The position numbers and the translations under genes are program-made. Below, piece after piece: positions 1-12,334 of a stretch of 64,000 nucleotides of DNA. Every line of letters starts with the position of its first letter. The first letter of the stretch is position 1. The DNA is from Cricetomys ansorgei (Eukaryota; Chordata; Mammalia; Rodentia; Nesomyidae), in the NCBI GenBank assembly GCA_026225945.1, contig JAMJFZ010001258.1, positions 7,478,001-7,542,000 on the forward strand, given 5' to 3'. The notes below the pieces were generated by a model. It saw only the letters and a list, made by a program, of their open reading frames with translations. It did not search any database and was not told the DNA's origin.

Positions 1-1105
1 GCTGGGAAACTGTCCCCCCATTCCCCCACCCCCTAAGATTCGTGTGTCCTGGGAAATCTATTTATCTGCTCTGCAAATCCCTGAAGTTCCCTCATCTTTG
101 ACCAACAAAGACCCAGCAAGACTCTCTAAGTACTCCTGCTCTGAGAGAGAACATATGGAGAGAGAGAGAGAGAGATTTCAAACTACCCAGCCTTGCAAAT
201 TACCATTCGCAGTCTGATGCGATGGGATCAGTGTACGGCCACAGGATGACAACCCCACTCCAGGCTCCGCACAGGGTCACAGGCCCAGGACCACCCCGTT
301 CAATATAACACTGTGGAGTTGCGTCTTTGGAGCTCCAGCAGCAGGCATTTCCCTGCCTGGGCTGCATGGGTTCCTTCTTGGTGTGGCGGATTCCCAGGCC
401 TCCACTTTACCTGTGTGGCAGGCACAGAACTGGGGGAGATGTTGTCAAACTTACACCACAGGGGTCAAAGCAGGAAAGTGGGTCTGAATGCATTAGGGAG
501 TTAAAGTAAGTAAGGTTGGAGATGGGAGATCAGAAGCCAGAGGTTGGGGCTTCCCGACAGGGATGACAGGGACTGCGGATCAAGAGGGAGGGAGGTCTGA
601 TTTGCCCTTTGTTGGGGATGTGTGGGGGTGGAAACATTTAAGGAAGCCATTGACATATGTACCCAGGAAAAGACATAATAGATGCCAGGCAGGGGTCAGA
701 GGCAGAACTTCCATGGGCCGGAAGTGGGGCGCAGGATGGTCATAGTGTAGATAGAGAGACCGAGGCAGACTCTGATTCTCAGCCTGTTTCCTCCCACACA
801 CTTGCCTCTGAGCAGGACACAGAGGTGAACCGGTCTCCAGGTCAGCTGGCCTGAGGGTTCAACTTCGCTCTGTGAGGAGGGTGTTTATTTAAAGCAAATG
901 TTTACTCTAAGCTTTGTGCTCTGGGCCCTCGGTGAGGAATTATCAGTGGGAGCTGGGCTGTTAATCAATTGTGGGGCCTGGCTGCCCTTCCGGAGAGTGG
1001 GAGGGACAGAGGAGATAGGGAGGAAGGGGGAGCAGGACTGCGTGGGAACCATTGCCCTCGGAGCAGGAAGGTCGAAAGGGAAGCAGCCTTGAGGTGATGC
1101 CTCAA
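1..1105. other. Intergenic, no gene recognised
   Basis: Unassigned sequence of mixed composition with a short (GA)n run at 158-175. Small reading frames on both strands show no family resemblance and no splice context. Confidence 0.6.
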
Positions 1106-1181
1106 GGGGGTGGGGGCACAGGACTGGAGTGGAGGGTGGTGTTGGGGGTGGGGGCACAGGACTGGAGTGGAGGATGGTGTT
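1106..1181 (+). repeat. Two-copy 38-base tandem duplication
   Basis: A G-rich 38-base unit (1106-1143) is repeated directly at 1144-1181 with a single G-to-A difference, so the duplication is recent. Confidence 0.92.
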
Positions 1182-1794
1182 CCACGGCTTAGAGGTCATG
1201 AGACAAAGCTGGCCAGAAATCACACTGTGGGATGCTCCCAGTCAAGGCCAGGCTGCCCAGGGAGGAAAGACAAGTTTCCTGGGTAGACACTGGGACGCTG
1301 CGCCCTGGCGATGGGAGTCATGATGTTGCTGGGGCTACAGGGTCTCTTACAAGCCGTTTCTGGACCGCGGCCGCGGCCTAAACACAAGGTGTTTGCAGGA
1401 ACATGTGCTACACATCGAGATGAAGTCGGCTGGAACCCTTGACCCCCGTGTCTTCCCATGTGACATGTGCTCCTAGCCTTGCTTGGCTAGCCTCGCTGGA
1501 TGAAGCTGCTGGTCCAGCAGCAGGCGGGGCAGGTAGAGTAGGCCATCTCTGATGACAGTGAGTGGCTGAAGGATCTGCCCTGGAGGAGCCTGGGAGCCGG
1601 GAGGATAGTTAGCCTCAAAAGAGCACGGAAGGAGGAGGACATGCTCGCATGTGTAGCCCAGACTTTGAGCAACTGAGGACACCCACTCTGAGTTGGCTAA
1701 CTGAAGGTCTGGCCTTGGGCCAGGCAGAGGTTTTTCTGGGAATCTGGACCATAGTTTAGGAGAAACCATACTGTGTGAGCTCCAGAAGTGATAG
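1182..1794. other. Intergenic, no gene recognised
   Basis: Single-copy-looking sequence between the 38-base duplication and the minisatellite. No repeat or gene is recognised. Confidence 0.55.
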
Positions 1795-2403
1795 GTGGGT
1801 GGGTGGATAACAGATGAATGAAGGAACGGATAGATGGATGATGGATGGGTGAGTGAGTGGGTGGATGGGTGGGTGGATAGGTAGATGGGTGGATAGGTGG
1901 GTGGATGGGTGGATGGGTGGGTGGGTGGGTGGATGGGTGGTTGGGTGGGTGGATGGGAGGGTAGATGGATAGGTGGGTGGATGTGTGGATGGGTGGGTGG
2001 ATGTGTGGATGGGTGGGTGGATGTGTGGATGGGTGGGTGGGTGGATGGGTGGATGAGTGGTTGGGTGGGTGGATGGGTGGATGGGTGGGTGGGTGGGTGG
2101 GTGGATGGGTGGGTGGATATGTGGATGGGTGGGTGGGTGGATGGGTGGGTGGATATGTGGATGGGTGGGTGGGTGGATGGGTGGGTGGGCGGATGGGTGG
2201 GTGGATATGTGGGTGGATGGGTGGATATGTGGGTGGATGTGTGGATGGGTGGGTGGATATGTGGGTGGATGTGTGGATGGGTGGGTGGGTGGGTGGATAT
2301 GTGGGTGGATGTGTGGATGGGTGGGTGGGCGGGTGGGCGGGTGGGTGGATGGATGGGTGGATGGGCGGGTGGATGGGTGGATGGGCGGGTGGATGGATGG
2401 GTG
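1795..2403 (+). repeat. G-rich minisatellite, GGGTGGAT-type units
   Basis: About 0.6 kb of near-tandem units built from GGTGGGTGGATG and variants (GTGTGGATG, GATATGTGG, GCGGGTGG). The plus strand is almost free of C, so strand asymmetry is extreme, and many GGGTGGGTGGGTGGG-like clusters could form G-quadruplexes. The array is internally layered: a 21-base sub-unit recurs near 1970-2040 and longer units recur near 2110-2320. The long reading frames it creates on both strands (His/Pro/Thr or Gly/Trp/Val-rich) are artefacts of the repeat. Confidence 0.97.
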
Positions 2404-2599
2404 ACAGTGTTAAGTCCAAAATCGCCGCACAGAGATACTGTTGATGCCAGACACATACAGGCATGCACAACCTCTTTTTGCCTTGTGTAGAGGGGTGGTG
2501 AGAAAGAACCTCAAACACCTCCAGCAACAGAAAAAGTAGTAACCATATGTGGCCCTTATGCTCTGACGTCACGGCTTTGGGAGGAGAGGGCTTGATGGG

Positions 2600-2706
2600 G
2601 TTTTTCTTTGTATAACCCAAACTGTCACTCATGCTGTAGCTCAAGCTGGCCTTGAACTTGTGACTCTCTTGCCTCTGCTTCTCAAGTGCTGGGGTTAGGG
2701 GTCTAT
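2600..2706 (-). repeat. B1-like SINE, diverged
   Basis: Reads as the reverse of a B1 element: 'gctcaagctggccttgaac' and 'caagtgctggggtta' are the usual diagnostic blocks. No clear A-tail remains. Confidence 0.75.
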
Positions 2707-2787
2707 ACTGTTCACCCATGGGCTTCTCTTATCCAGTAACTGACTGCAGCAGGTTCCCTTCCTGGGTAACAGTGGACTCCTTTGCAT

Positions 2788-2845
2788 TCATCTACCCATC
2801 CATCATCCATCCATCATCCTTCCATCCATCATCCACCCATCCATT
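2788..2845 (+). repeat. (CCAT)n microsatellite, imperfect
   Basis: Repeated ATCCATCC units. This is the complementary-strand motif type to the minisatellite 400 bases upstream. Confidence 0.88.
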
Positions 2846-3539
2846 TTTCTATGTGTTTTTATGTGCACAGTAAGTCCTGAGCACAGAGGGCGATAGAAGA
2901 AACAGGTAGTGTTTAAGGAACCTCCAGCCTGGACAGAGAATTGGTAATGAATCAAACAGAGAAGCAGGAGCTTCTAGGTAAAAGTCAAGTGAGTTTCTAT
3001 TTCCCCTTCACACCACTTACTCTGCTCCTCACGCCCACAGCAGGGTTTCTCTGAAAGGGCAGCTAGCATCTCAGGGGACTGTTCCTGCCCCGTGGATCTG
3101 AGTCAGCCCTAAGGTCTACCAGTGATGACACAGCCCTGGACTCTCCCGAGAACAACCCTCTGTTCACTTCCCTGAGACACAGAGGGAGAAGAAGGCACTC
3201 CACATGGCCTTTCTTCTAAGGAGAAGCAGCTTCCTCCACAGCAAATGTCACCCATGAGCAACCCTGAGCTCTTTGCTTCTTCAGGGGCTTTCTACATGTG
3301 ACACACAATGCCAGAAAACCAAGCCTCTCTGTGCATGTTTTCTAAGTGCTAGCCTATTCCTTTAGCCCTCAGATACAAATAAGTCAGACCACACTAAATC
3401 AGTGTTAACCCGGAGCCCAAGAGAAACGAAGCTGACCAGATAGCAGGCATTGTGGCACGCTTGCCCCTCATGAAGACAGCTCTGAGTTCAGCAGATTCCG
3501 TTGAGGTTTTACAGTTGATCCCCACCAGAATGCAATGCA
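2846..3539. other. Intergenic, no gene recognised
   Basis: Unassigned sequence without a recognised repeat or gene. Confidence 0.55.
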
Positions 3540-3640
3540 GGGAGAAAGCCCATTTCACAGATGAGGACACTGAGAGCTCAGAGAAGATAAAGAAGAGCTG
3601 AGTCAATGACTTCAGAGGCCCAGAGATAGAGCAAATCTGC
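3540..3640 (-). repeat. MIR remnant
   Basis: 'cccatttcacagatgagga' followed by 'ctgagagctcagag' is the reversed MIR core. An ancient SINE shared across mammals. Confidence 0.7.
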
Positions 3641-4045
3641 TGCCCAGGGGTTCTGTTTGCTTAATGGCAACCCAGTCTAATGGCCCACACTGGAAAGGGC
3701 CTGGCTTCATGTATTGCTAGGCGGAGACCTTCTCTTCTTCCCAGGTTCCTGACATGTGCCCAACTCTGCCTAACCCTCAGTTCCATCAAGTTCCAAGATA
3801 AATGATGGGCATAGTAATCAATAGGCTTGGACTTTCCTTTCAAAGCTAAACAAGATATGGCGGTGTCAGAGTTTCCTAGTACTCAGTCCTGGCTGGGCAG
3901 GAGACAGGTTTTTATCTTTCTTCATAAGGAAATAGTCTGATAAGGGATTTAATTTCTACTTGGTAGGTCCCTTTTCAAGGGCAGTAAAGATGCTTTGTTC
4001 CCCAAAGAGGAATTAGAGCAACCCCAGAGGTCTGAATCATTTATT

Positions 4046-4172
4046 AATCAGGTGTGGTGACACGACTTTGTAATCCCAGCTGCTCAAGAGGCCTCAGTGA
4101 AAAAGGGCAGATCATAGATTTGAGGCCAGCTCTCTCTCTCACACACACACACACTATATATATATATATATC
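4046..4172 (+). repeat. B1-like SINE followed by (CT)n(AC)n(TA)n tract
   Basis: A diverged B1 head ('gtaatcccagctgctcaa') is followed by a compound microsatellite at 4126-4172 that probably grew from its tail. Confidence 0.7.
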
Positions 4173-4175
4173 TTA

Positions 4176-4352
4176 AACTGCTGGGAGACAGAACTCAGCA
4201 ACAGGGTGCTTAACCAATATTCACAAGGCCCTAGGTTCAATTCCCAGTAGCAGTTTTAAAATAATTCAATTAAAAAGGGGAACGTGAGAGGGAGATTAAC
4301 TCAGGGGTAGAGCATCTGCCCAGCATGTGTGGACAGGTTCACGTTCAAGCCA
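4176..4352 (+). repeat. Two ID-like (tRNA-derived) SINE fragments
   Basis: Two consecutive copies (about 4176-4250 and 4276-4352) show the ID pattern of 'caaggccctaggttcaat' and 'ggggtagagcatctgccc'. They are diverged and are not functional tRNA genes. Confidence 0.65.
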
Positions 4353-4527
4353 CATGTGCCTCTTAGTGCCTGCTGGGTTCCTGTGTGATTGGCAGGGGCT
4401 GGGAGCAGGGGTTGGCAGGGATTGTACCAGCAGTAGTCACCAAGGCTTGGGAGGGGCTCCCCGAACACTGGGCAGTCTGTTGGGCCTCTGAATCTCATTC
4501 AACCCTTACAGCAGGAGGAAGGTGATG

Positions 4528-4640
4528 GCCTCATTCCCATTTTACAGTCTAGGAAATGGGTTTAGAGGCCCCACAGCCACTGAATGTCAGCGAGGATTTG
4601 GATTCTGGTCTGACTTCAGACGTCTGTCCGCTAAGCTATG
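4528..4640 (-). repeat. MIR-like remnant
   Basis: 'cccattttacagtctagga' and the following bases resemble the reversed MIR core, with strong divergence. Confidence 0.5.
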
Positions 4641-5204
4641 AAAGCAGAGTTCTCACAGTGACATCTAGGAACCACCTGTGGGACTCTCCCAAGACCGAAA
4701 GAAACGCTGAGTATAGGATCCTGCTCAAACTCGCTAAATCATAACCTCAAAGAAGAGAACAAGAGGCTGCCACTGGCAATCTTTCCAGTCTTCCCAGGGG
4801 GCTCAGATGCGTATAAATCTGAAGTCTCCTGCCCGTGTGTCAGTGTCTACCGAATGCAGACAAGAGATGGGTGGACCGTGAGACGGGAAGCCCCTGAGCA
4901 GCTGGGGCCCTGTGAAATACGGCGAGGGATGGAATTATTTGTGTGTCCTTTGGCAAGCCCCTCCAGCGCTGGTGCTGCCCTCATCCTATGCCTGTGTTAG
5001 CTGAGGCTAGCCAGTCAGCTTCCAAGCCCTAGCCTGGGGTACCTAGATACCGATAGTCCTTACATGAGGTCCGGGTAGTGTTCCTACTGCCGAAACGGGC
5101 CCCAGCTCATCCTGAGAACCGGTGGAAGTTCATAATCTGTTAGGCTGGCTGGCCAGCAGACTCAGAGCGTCCATCTCCCCAGTCACTACCCTGCCACCTC
5201 CCCT
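4641..5204. other. Intergenic, no gene recognised
   Basis: No repeat or gene recognised. Confidence 0.55.
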
Positions 5205-5335
5205 GGGCCAGTGCTGGGGTTACAGGCACATGCAGCCACGCCTGGCTTTTCACATGAGAGCTGAGGATTCTAGCTAGACCCTTCTGCCCACATAGCAAGT
5301 GCTCTCACCACCACGGTATCCCCAGCACCACCCCT
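5205..5335 (-). repeat. ID-B1 composite SINE
   Basis: Reversed B1 block ('gtgctggggttacaggca') followed by a reversed ID part ('agcaagtgctctcaccacc'). A composite of this kind is typical of B4/ID_B1 elements. Confidence 0.65.
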
Positions 5336-5637
5336 AGCACCCCACTCCTACCCCCCACCCCCACCCCTCACCCCTGACTGCATCTGATTTGGGTGCGTGG
5401 ACAGGATTTGTATGCACAGTTCCACTAACAGGCCTGGTCCCAACCGGGAGAGGAAGGAGGCAAAGTCCTCTTTTCTGGAACTTTGTAGAGTCTCCTGCAG
5501 GAACTAGGCAAAGGTTGGGGCCACCAGGAAGGGAACTCCATGCAGCCATCTGGAGATTGATAACCACGCAGCATCCTACCACCCCTGACTCAACAGTGCG
5601 GCCTCGTTTTTCTAGAAATGACTATCGGTACCTCGTA

Positions 5638-5797
5638 TCTTTCTTTTTCTCCTCTCTGTCTCTCTCTCTGTCTCTCTGTCTCTCTCTGTCTCTCTCTCTC
5701 TCTCCACCGTGTAGCCCAGGCCAGCACTGAATGCGTACTCTTCCTTCTCTAGCCTCCTAGACGCTGGCATTACAGGCCTGTCCCACGTCTGGCCTCA
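5638..5797 (-). repeat. (TC)n tract and B1-like SINE
   Basis: A (TCTG)/(TC)n tract (5638-5705) precedes a diverged reversed B1 (5706-5797) ending 'gctggcattacaggcctg'. Confidence 0.65.
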
Positions 5798-6654
5798 GAA
5801 CCCTATCTTGATGACATCTCCAGCCACGAAAGATGGCAGCCCTAAGACCCTTCTGGAAGCAGCCCAGATCTCTCTCCACCACAGCCGAGCCTCCTCCTCC
5901 TCCTCCTCCGCACGTCGCCGTCCGTCCGGGATAAGGAGAGTGCAGGCAGACATGCTCTGTTTGGGAGACGGCAGATCCAGACAGCAAGTTCTGTTCTTTC
6001 TCCATCTGGCTTCCTCGGTGAACTTTCTGCTGAGCTCCTTCCAGCCTGTGGGCAGCTCTCCTGCCGGGAGGAGCCCGTGCCAGGGAGAACAGGATGATTG
6101 CCTCTCGTGTTGTGCATGCAGAGCCTTTATTAACACATCCTGGAGTGGCATTTGCAGCCTTCCGTCACAGCAACCCGCCACTGACTAGCGTGCAATTCAT
6201 CACCCTCACATCCGCCACCTGAAAGAGCCAATGAGCTCTCCGTCTCTGCCCGCTGTGCTGGCTCACTAGGATCATCATCACATCCTGATGGGCCACAGGC
6301 TCGGCGGCATGTTGGTGACCAGCTCGTGCACGCTCCACCTTTCAACTTACCCTCTGCACGCAGAAGCGATGCTTTTAATCCACGAAGCTCACGGATGCCA
6401 GGGCCACGTTCTGAAATCAGAAGGCCTGGATTTTAGTAGTTACAGTAGATCTGTCAAATATCTATGCGTTTGACTGTGAGCTATACAGTGTGTCTCTTCA
6501 TCGGCAAAATAAGAGGGTTGGCATTGACACACAGACTCCCAAAATCTGAACACTCATCTGGTCACTGGTCACGTAAACGCCCGGAGTAGCCCTTCACATC
6601 CTCCAAAGTCCTGTAGCTAGGTAGTGTTAAGACTTGAGACTCAAAGCCTTCTGG
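5798..6654. other. Intergenic, no gene recognised
   Basis: Moderately GC-rich sequence with a short (CTC)n run near 5892-5910. Overlapping reading frames of up to 128 codons on both strands show no family resemblance. A possible MIR piece lies near 6470-6535. Confidence 0.5.
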
Positions 6655-6784
6655 ATTCGGGTGAGACACAGGCAAGCCAACGGTCAGTTCTCTCATTGTA
6701 CTACACGGGCTCCAAGAATCAAACTCAGGCCATCAGGCTTGGGGGGCAGAGTCTTTACCCCATGAACCGTCTTACTGGCCCTAA
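6655..6784 (-). repeat. B3/B4-type SINE fragment
   Basis: 'tcaaactcaggccatcagg' and 'tttaccccatgaaccgtct' follow the reversed tRNA-derived SINE pattern. Confidence 0.6.
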
Positions 6785-9700
6785 ACACAAAAAGACACAG
6801 GGAAAGATTCCTTCCTCTTCATGAAGCAGTGAAGGTCCAGGGTGACTTTTCCTCCACTTCACAGGTTCTAGGGCTACAGTGGCTACTTCTCTCCCAAGGG
6901 CAAGTTTGCCCTTTGATGGGATGTTTTTGGTTACAACTGGAGTGAGCAAAGAATGGGGGAGAAGGGGAAACTCCATCTGACCCTCCTGTGTCCAGATACT
7001 GATCATTTCTGAAAGGATCCCTTGAGCTATCCACTCTCTGCTCACACACAACCCCCCCCCCACACACACCTCTGCGTGGCCACACTGGGAACCAGGCTCC
7101 CAGAACATAAACATTTGGGGAACAATTCATATCCAACCCTGAGCAGGATGGACACCTATGTGAATTTTCGGGGTTCACCAAAAGTACTAAAGAAGTGTGA
7201 GGGATCCCTTTCTGCAAATATCAACAGCCAGGTTGAAAATCATCATGCTTTTCCCCAGGTCATGTGACTCTTGAGCAGTGGTTTGAGGATTTAGCCCAAG
7301 CCACATGGGGCCACAACTGTGTGTACCTCCTTGAAACTTCTCAGGCTCCCTGGAATCTGCATGTCCCTGTCCACCCTCTGTTTCTATACCAAGAGGCAGC
7401 AGGGCTGTCTGTGGCCTGGGAGGCCCCAGGAAAGGCAAAGAGAGTCACAGAGTCTAACCTGACTCCTTGGCCGTGGGAGCCTCTGACCTGCTCTATGAGT
7501 TGCAAGGTAGCTTCATGGATAACAGGTGTGACACCCAAGGTTACAAGATGCCAAGCACTCTCAGGCCTGTGGGCTGGTGGCATCTGGAGGCTTGTTCTGT
7601 AGGCGCTTCCCGGTATCTTGCACTAAGTGTATCTCACAAGGGGTGGCCAGTGGGTGAGCTCACCCTGAAGACATCTGTTTACTAGAGGGACAGTACCCTT
7701 CTCCCTAGAAGAGACAATGAACACTGGCTGGTTAGGCCGGGCAGGTCTGGGCTGAGCTATGCCAGGAGAGGACAAGTGTGTCCTTCTCAGACCATCTATC
7801 CCTTCCCAGCCCTGCTCAGGCCTGAGCAGAGTTCTGAAGTTATTTCTGAAACTTCTGAGGGGTTCATTCTTGCTTACAGTGTGACCGAGCCTCTAGTTCC
7901 CTTTCAGCTCTATCTCAAGGCCAGTTCTGCCAACAAAGTCATCATCTTAAACAACTTCTTTTCTTTCCCAAGTCTCAACTTCTCCATCTATAGAATGGGA
8001 ACATCACTCAACCTCAAAGAGCATTAAACAGATGGCATAGGAAAACTAGATTGAGAGCGTGCTCAGCTCTCTCCTCCTTTCTGGGGACAAGGGGAGGGGT
8101 GAAGCTGGAAGAGGAAGGGGGACAGTTAGAGAACAAGTGGGAGAGGAAAGTGGGTTGGGAAGAGAATGCTGGGAGGGGCAGGCTGAGGAGTGACCTGTCC
8201 CTCCTGGTTGTTTTTCCACCTGGAGCTGCGGTGGAGGGGAATCCCTACACGGATCTCGGCCTTCCTCAAACACACGCAGCCATTCGTGCTGATTAAAACT
8301 GCTGTTCTGAACTGCTGTGCGAGCTCGCATCAACTCCATCCCGTTCCCACGAGGAAGTGGGACACAAGTGGTACAAGGTGCCCGGCTGCCTGGCACAGAG
8401 GGCATGCAGCCTCTGTCCAGTTGCTCTGTGTACAACCTGTTTTCTCATCCCTTAGTGTGGGTTGTTGATATCCCATTGGTTCCTTGGTTGAGTTAGATCC
8501 TATATAGACTGGGCTGGCTCGGAGTCTGACCTGGAGGACGTGCTGTAATAAGGCTACCAGCTACCCACCATTGTTGTATCCGTCCTAGCTGCAGACTGTA
8601 TCCTTAGTCTGTCTGTCTGTCTTGGAGACGTGTACCCTGGGAGAGTGTAGCTGGTTGCCCCTGGACCCACCCTGGTCCTGTCACCCGAGAGGGCAGCCAG
8701 CGGGGACAGCCTCACTGTGAGGAAGAGCAGCCCAGGTGTGAGTGGGGGCTGCATTCCAGCAACAGTCTTGGCAGAAACTTCCAAGTAGAAGAGCCGGTTC
8801 AAGAAGGCAGGGAGGGCAGTCCACAGGTCAGCCCTGTGGCCTACCAGGCAACTTTGCCTGTGGTTGCTGCGAAGTGGGAGAAGCAGTGATTGCGCTCACG
8901 GGCACCTGGAGGTGGGCAGAGCAATCGGGAGAGTGAGGACGGAGGAGACGGGAGACTCGTCTGTCCGCCTTAGGTCTTGCACAAAGCTGCTGAAGACAGA
9001 ATTCTGGGTCCTTCCTCCAGACCAGCCTAGGAACAGGCCTCCAAAAGCTCCTGCCCCTCCATGTTCCTCCACCTTCTAACCTTCACCCTGCTCTTCCTCT
9101 TGAGGAAGCTCCCAGGCGTGGGATGAGGCTCAGCTGGCTCTGCTAACTGGCAGTCCGTCCTGGCACAGTGAGAAGGCTCCCTGTGGTGGCAGCAGGTGCA
9201 CAGCGGCCCCATCCTTCAGCTAGGGACTTTCAGATCAACTGGGAAACTGACCTCACACTAGGTCTGCAGGCCTACAGTCCTCACAGTAGGTCTACAGCTG
9301 AGAAGAGCCCTGAGTTCACAGTGCAAGGAGAGGGAGCAGCCATGTAAACAGCCAGTCCACAAAGCAGCCAAGCAGCATGGGAGCACAGAACCCGCGTGGA
9401 GTTCTGACGCCTCATTTGTACTGTGTGATTACGAGTCACTTGGGCTGTCCGTGCCTCAGTTTCCTCTTCTGTAAAAACATGGACAATAGTAGTGTGTCTC
9501 AGCTGCGGCTTTTCCACAGTTTCCGTTATCTGACGTCCATTCCGATCCAAAAATATTAAAAGCAGAATTCCAGAGATGAACAGCTTATAAGTTTTAAATA
9601 ATTTGTTGAAGTTGTAGTATTATAATTGTTCCCTTTCTACTATCAGTTGCATTATTGATCTGTAATCGTCACCAATTTGAACTGTCATGTATTCAGGGAA

Positions 9701-9977
9701 GACAATGCAGCCGAGCACTGCTTGTAGCTCCCAGGACGCCACAGAGGCACTGAAAAGCGTCTCTTACAGAAGAAGGGACTCGTGTGCCTGCCTCTCGGGC
9801 TGGTTGCCCTGAGAATTAATTGAGTCTACATGAGACAATCCACTCAGGATGGGGCTGGACTGTCATACATTGTCCTCGACGGGCGTGTTCAGATGCGATG
9901 GAGACGGATCAGTGGGATCAGGTGCCACAGAGGGCAATGGTGCTGAGGCTGGTAGCGTGTTTGATGGCTCCGAGAGC
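6785..9977. other. Intergenic, two MIR remnants, no gene recognised
   Basis: A 3.2-kb stretch with little young repeat. MIR cores are visible at about 7965-8045 ('tctccatctatagaatggg') and 9418-9520 ('ctcagtttcctcttctgta'), both in + orientation. The AT-rich part at 9560-9720 is unassigned. Confidence 0.55.
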
Positions 9978-10225
9978 CAGGTTGGGAAGACGCCCAGTCA
10001 GAAAAGTGCTTGCGGGGCAAGTGGGAGGAGCTAAGTGTGATCACCAGAACACCTGCAAAAAGTCTGAGTGCTTGTAACCCCTAGTGCTGGGGGGCAGAGG
10101 CAGGCAGCTCCTGGGGCCTACTGACTGGCCAGCCCATGCCAGTGATCTCCAGGCAAATTCGAAAAAAAAAAAATCTCCAAATAAGGTTGATGAAGCCTGA
10201 GTAACCAACCACACCTGAAGTTTTT
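9978..10225 (+). repeat. B4 SINE, near full length
   Basis: A tRNA-like head (around 9980-10060) and a B1-like tail ('ctagtgctggggggcagag', 'ggccagcccatgccagtga') are present in the order expected for B4. Confidence 0.7.
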
Positions 10226-12334
10226 TCTCCATCCCCTCTCACCCCCCAGAGAGAAAGCGAAGCCTTGAATACAAGCTGTCATGAAGGCTCGGGCAACAAA
10301 GGGGAGATGAGCTTGGAGGGGGGAACTGGAGCTGGCATAAAGATCTGGAAGGTCTTGGAGGTCAGGCAGGAAGGTGGCCAGGCAAGGCAAAGCTGGAGGC
10401 AGGAGGGCCATCTTGGACAGGAAGTGGCTGCCACAGTTAAGAAATGACAAAGATTGACACAGACAGCAGGAACAGGAAGTGAGATGCTCAGAACGAACAT
10501 GCACAGCTCCCCAGCTGCCTCGGGTACTGGGGGGGGGGGAAGGGAGAGAGAGAGAGAGCAGCCCACTGCTCAGGCGGCAATCTCTGATGTCCTAGGAACG
10601 GTTCAGCCGGGAGGAGTGTCAGATGGTGAGTCCTCATGGACCTACTAGTGCCAGGCATAAGAAGACTTCATTTAGCCCTCAAGATCTCTTAAGGTCGCCC
10701 CTAGCCAGGAAACTGATGTCAAAACAGTGTCCCTTACATGTCAAAGCTCAGACAGTTGGTTATGAAGGCTCTAGAACTCTGACTTCAAAATCTTTAACAC
10801 ATTGCCTGTTTATCTTCAAACATCTCCTCACAAATGAAACCTGGGGAGCAGAGCTCCAGGCTACTGAATCAGAGGACACAAACCCACGCTGCCTCCCAGA
10901 AGTTGTAAATGGGGTCACTTTTGCTTTGTCTAACTCAGCCGAGAACAGCCAAAGAGCATCATTCCTGGGTGGTTTGTTCACCAAACGTCATAATCCAGCT
11001 ATGGAGCATGTGAGCAGGAAATGGGCAAGCCCAGAGATGAATCTTCTATTTCCTGTGCATCTTGAGAAGTTGGAGAGCTGGGAGGCCAGGGCTCTTGTGG
11101 ACACTGGGCTTTCCTTTTATATGGAAGACTTTGGGACAAGCATAGACAGAACCAGTTGTCATGTTGTGGGAGAAAGTGCCAACAGGATTTCTACCCTGGA
11201 GCAGAGCCAGTGGCTACATCATCTTGTCACCCAGGAAGAAAGTATCTGCTGGCTGTTGCTCCAGTTTTCCTCACAGAGATATGCATGATGTTGCTCTTCA
11301 AGGCTGAAGACCTCAGAGATGCTGAGGAGACCGGTCTAAGTCACATAGACAGGAGGGCGTGGGCTTAAGATCCTAGAAGTCCTCCCTGGAGAGTCTGTGC
11401 TTGGAAGCCAAGCTCATTTCAGACATTGCTTCACTTTTGTTTCTTTTCTTTTTTAGGTCTGGGGTTGGGGGGCGGGCGTTGAAGACCGATGGTGGGGTTT
11501 GTTGTATTGCACAAATTTTGTCTCGCACGTCATCCAAACGCCAAGTCCCGTTCGTGGAGGAAGTGAGAGGTGTTCGATTCGGTCATGCAGAACGCAGCTG
11601 GGCTGCCCGAAGAGACGGGGAGGGTGCTGTGAAGGTGTGGGCTGCGGCTGATCTAGCTGGAGTCAGAGCAGGCGTGCCCCACGTCAGCACCCAGTACGGG
11701 GCCATTGTCCCATAAGCCTTGGCCACTCACGCAGGTCATTTCCTCCCCAGTCTCTGAAATCCACATGAAAGGAAAAAAAGGGAAAGAGATGAGAGGTTGG
11801 GGAAGGAAAGGAAAGCAGGAAGCAGGGGGCTCGGCAGCCGGTGCGGGTGCGGGCATCCTCTGCTAAGGAGATCCAAAGACTTGCCCTTTGGACCACCCTT
11901 GAGTAAAGAGGAATATAAAACTATGGAAACAAAATTAAGCTAAAACAAATTTTATTAAGGATGGGAGAGGGGAAACACAGCCAATCACTGCTGCTCAGAG
12001 TCACGGCTTTCTGAGTCTTTGGAGGTGGTTTACCACAAATGAAAGAGTTACATTTCCTGTTTGCAGCCTGACCTCCCTTCCCGGCCTAGGACACCCCTGC
12101 CCTGCTGCTGTGTGAGCCCCAACACTTATCTCTTCAGTATATGTACCTGTGACTCCATGCCAGAGCCCTGGACATTGTGGGCTTGTGGATGTCACTCAGA
12201 CAGCTCTTCCTAACTTTTGATGGGACCTGAGTGGCACCTATGGGCCCCTTCCTGAAGGCCACTATGTTTCAAATACAATCTGAGGGTTTCCTAAATTCTC
12301 TAAAGCGTATCTGTGGCCCCCTGGTAGGTGAACT
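10226..12334. other. Intergenic; contains an unassigned 221-codon reading frame
   Basis: No recognised repeat dominates. A + strand reading frame of 221 codons (10623-11288) has no simple-sequence bias but matches no family I know. I do not call it a gene. Confidence 0.5.

Noticed and set aside
1473..2719. Overlapping frames of 331, 340, 197 and 159 codons rich in His/Pro/Thr or Gly/Trp/Val
   Set aside because: They are translations of the minisatellite in several frames and on both strands. No frame is favoured and nothing non-repetitive in them resembles a protein family.
4276..4352. tRNA-like sequence with A- and B-box-like blocks
   Set aside because: It fits an ID SINE rather than a tRNA gene. 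The acceptor and anticodon stems do not pair convincingly.
5795..6188. Overlapping 126- and 128-codon frames on opposite strands
   Set aside because: Mutual shadows in GC-rich DNA with a CTC run; no recognisable protein.
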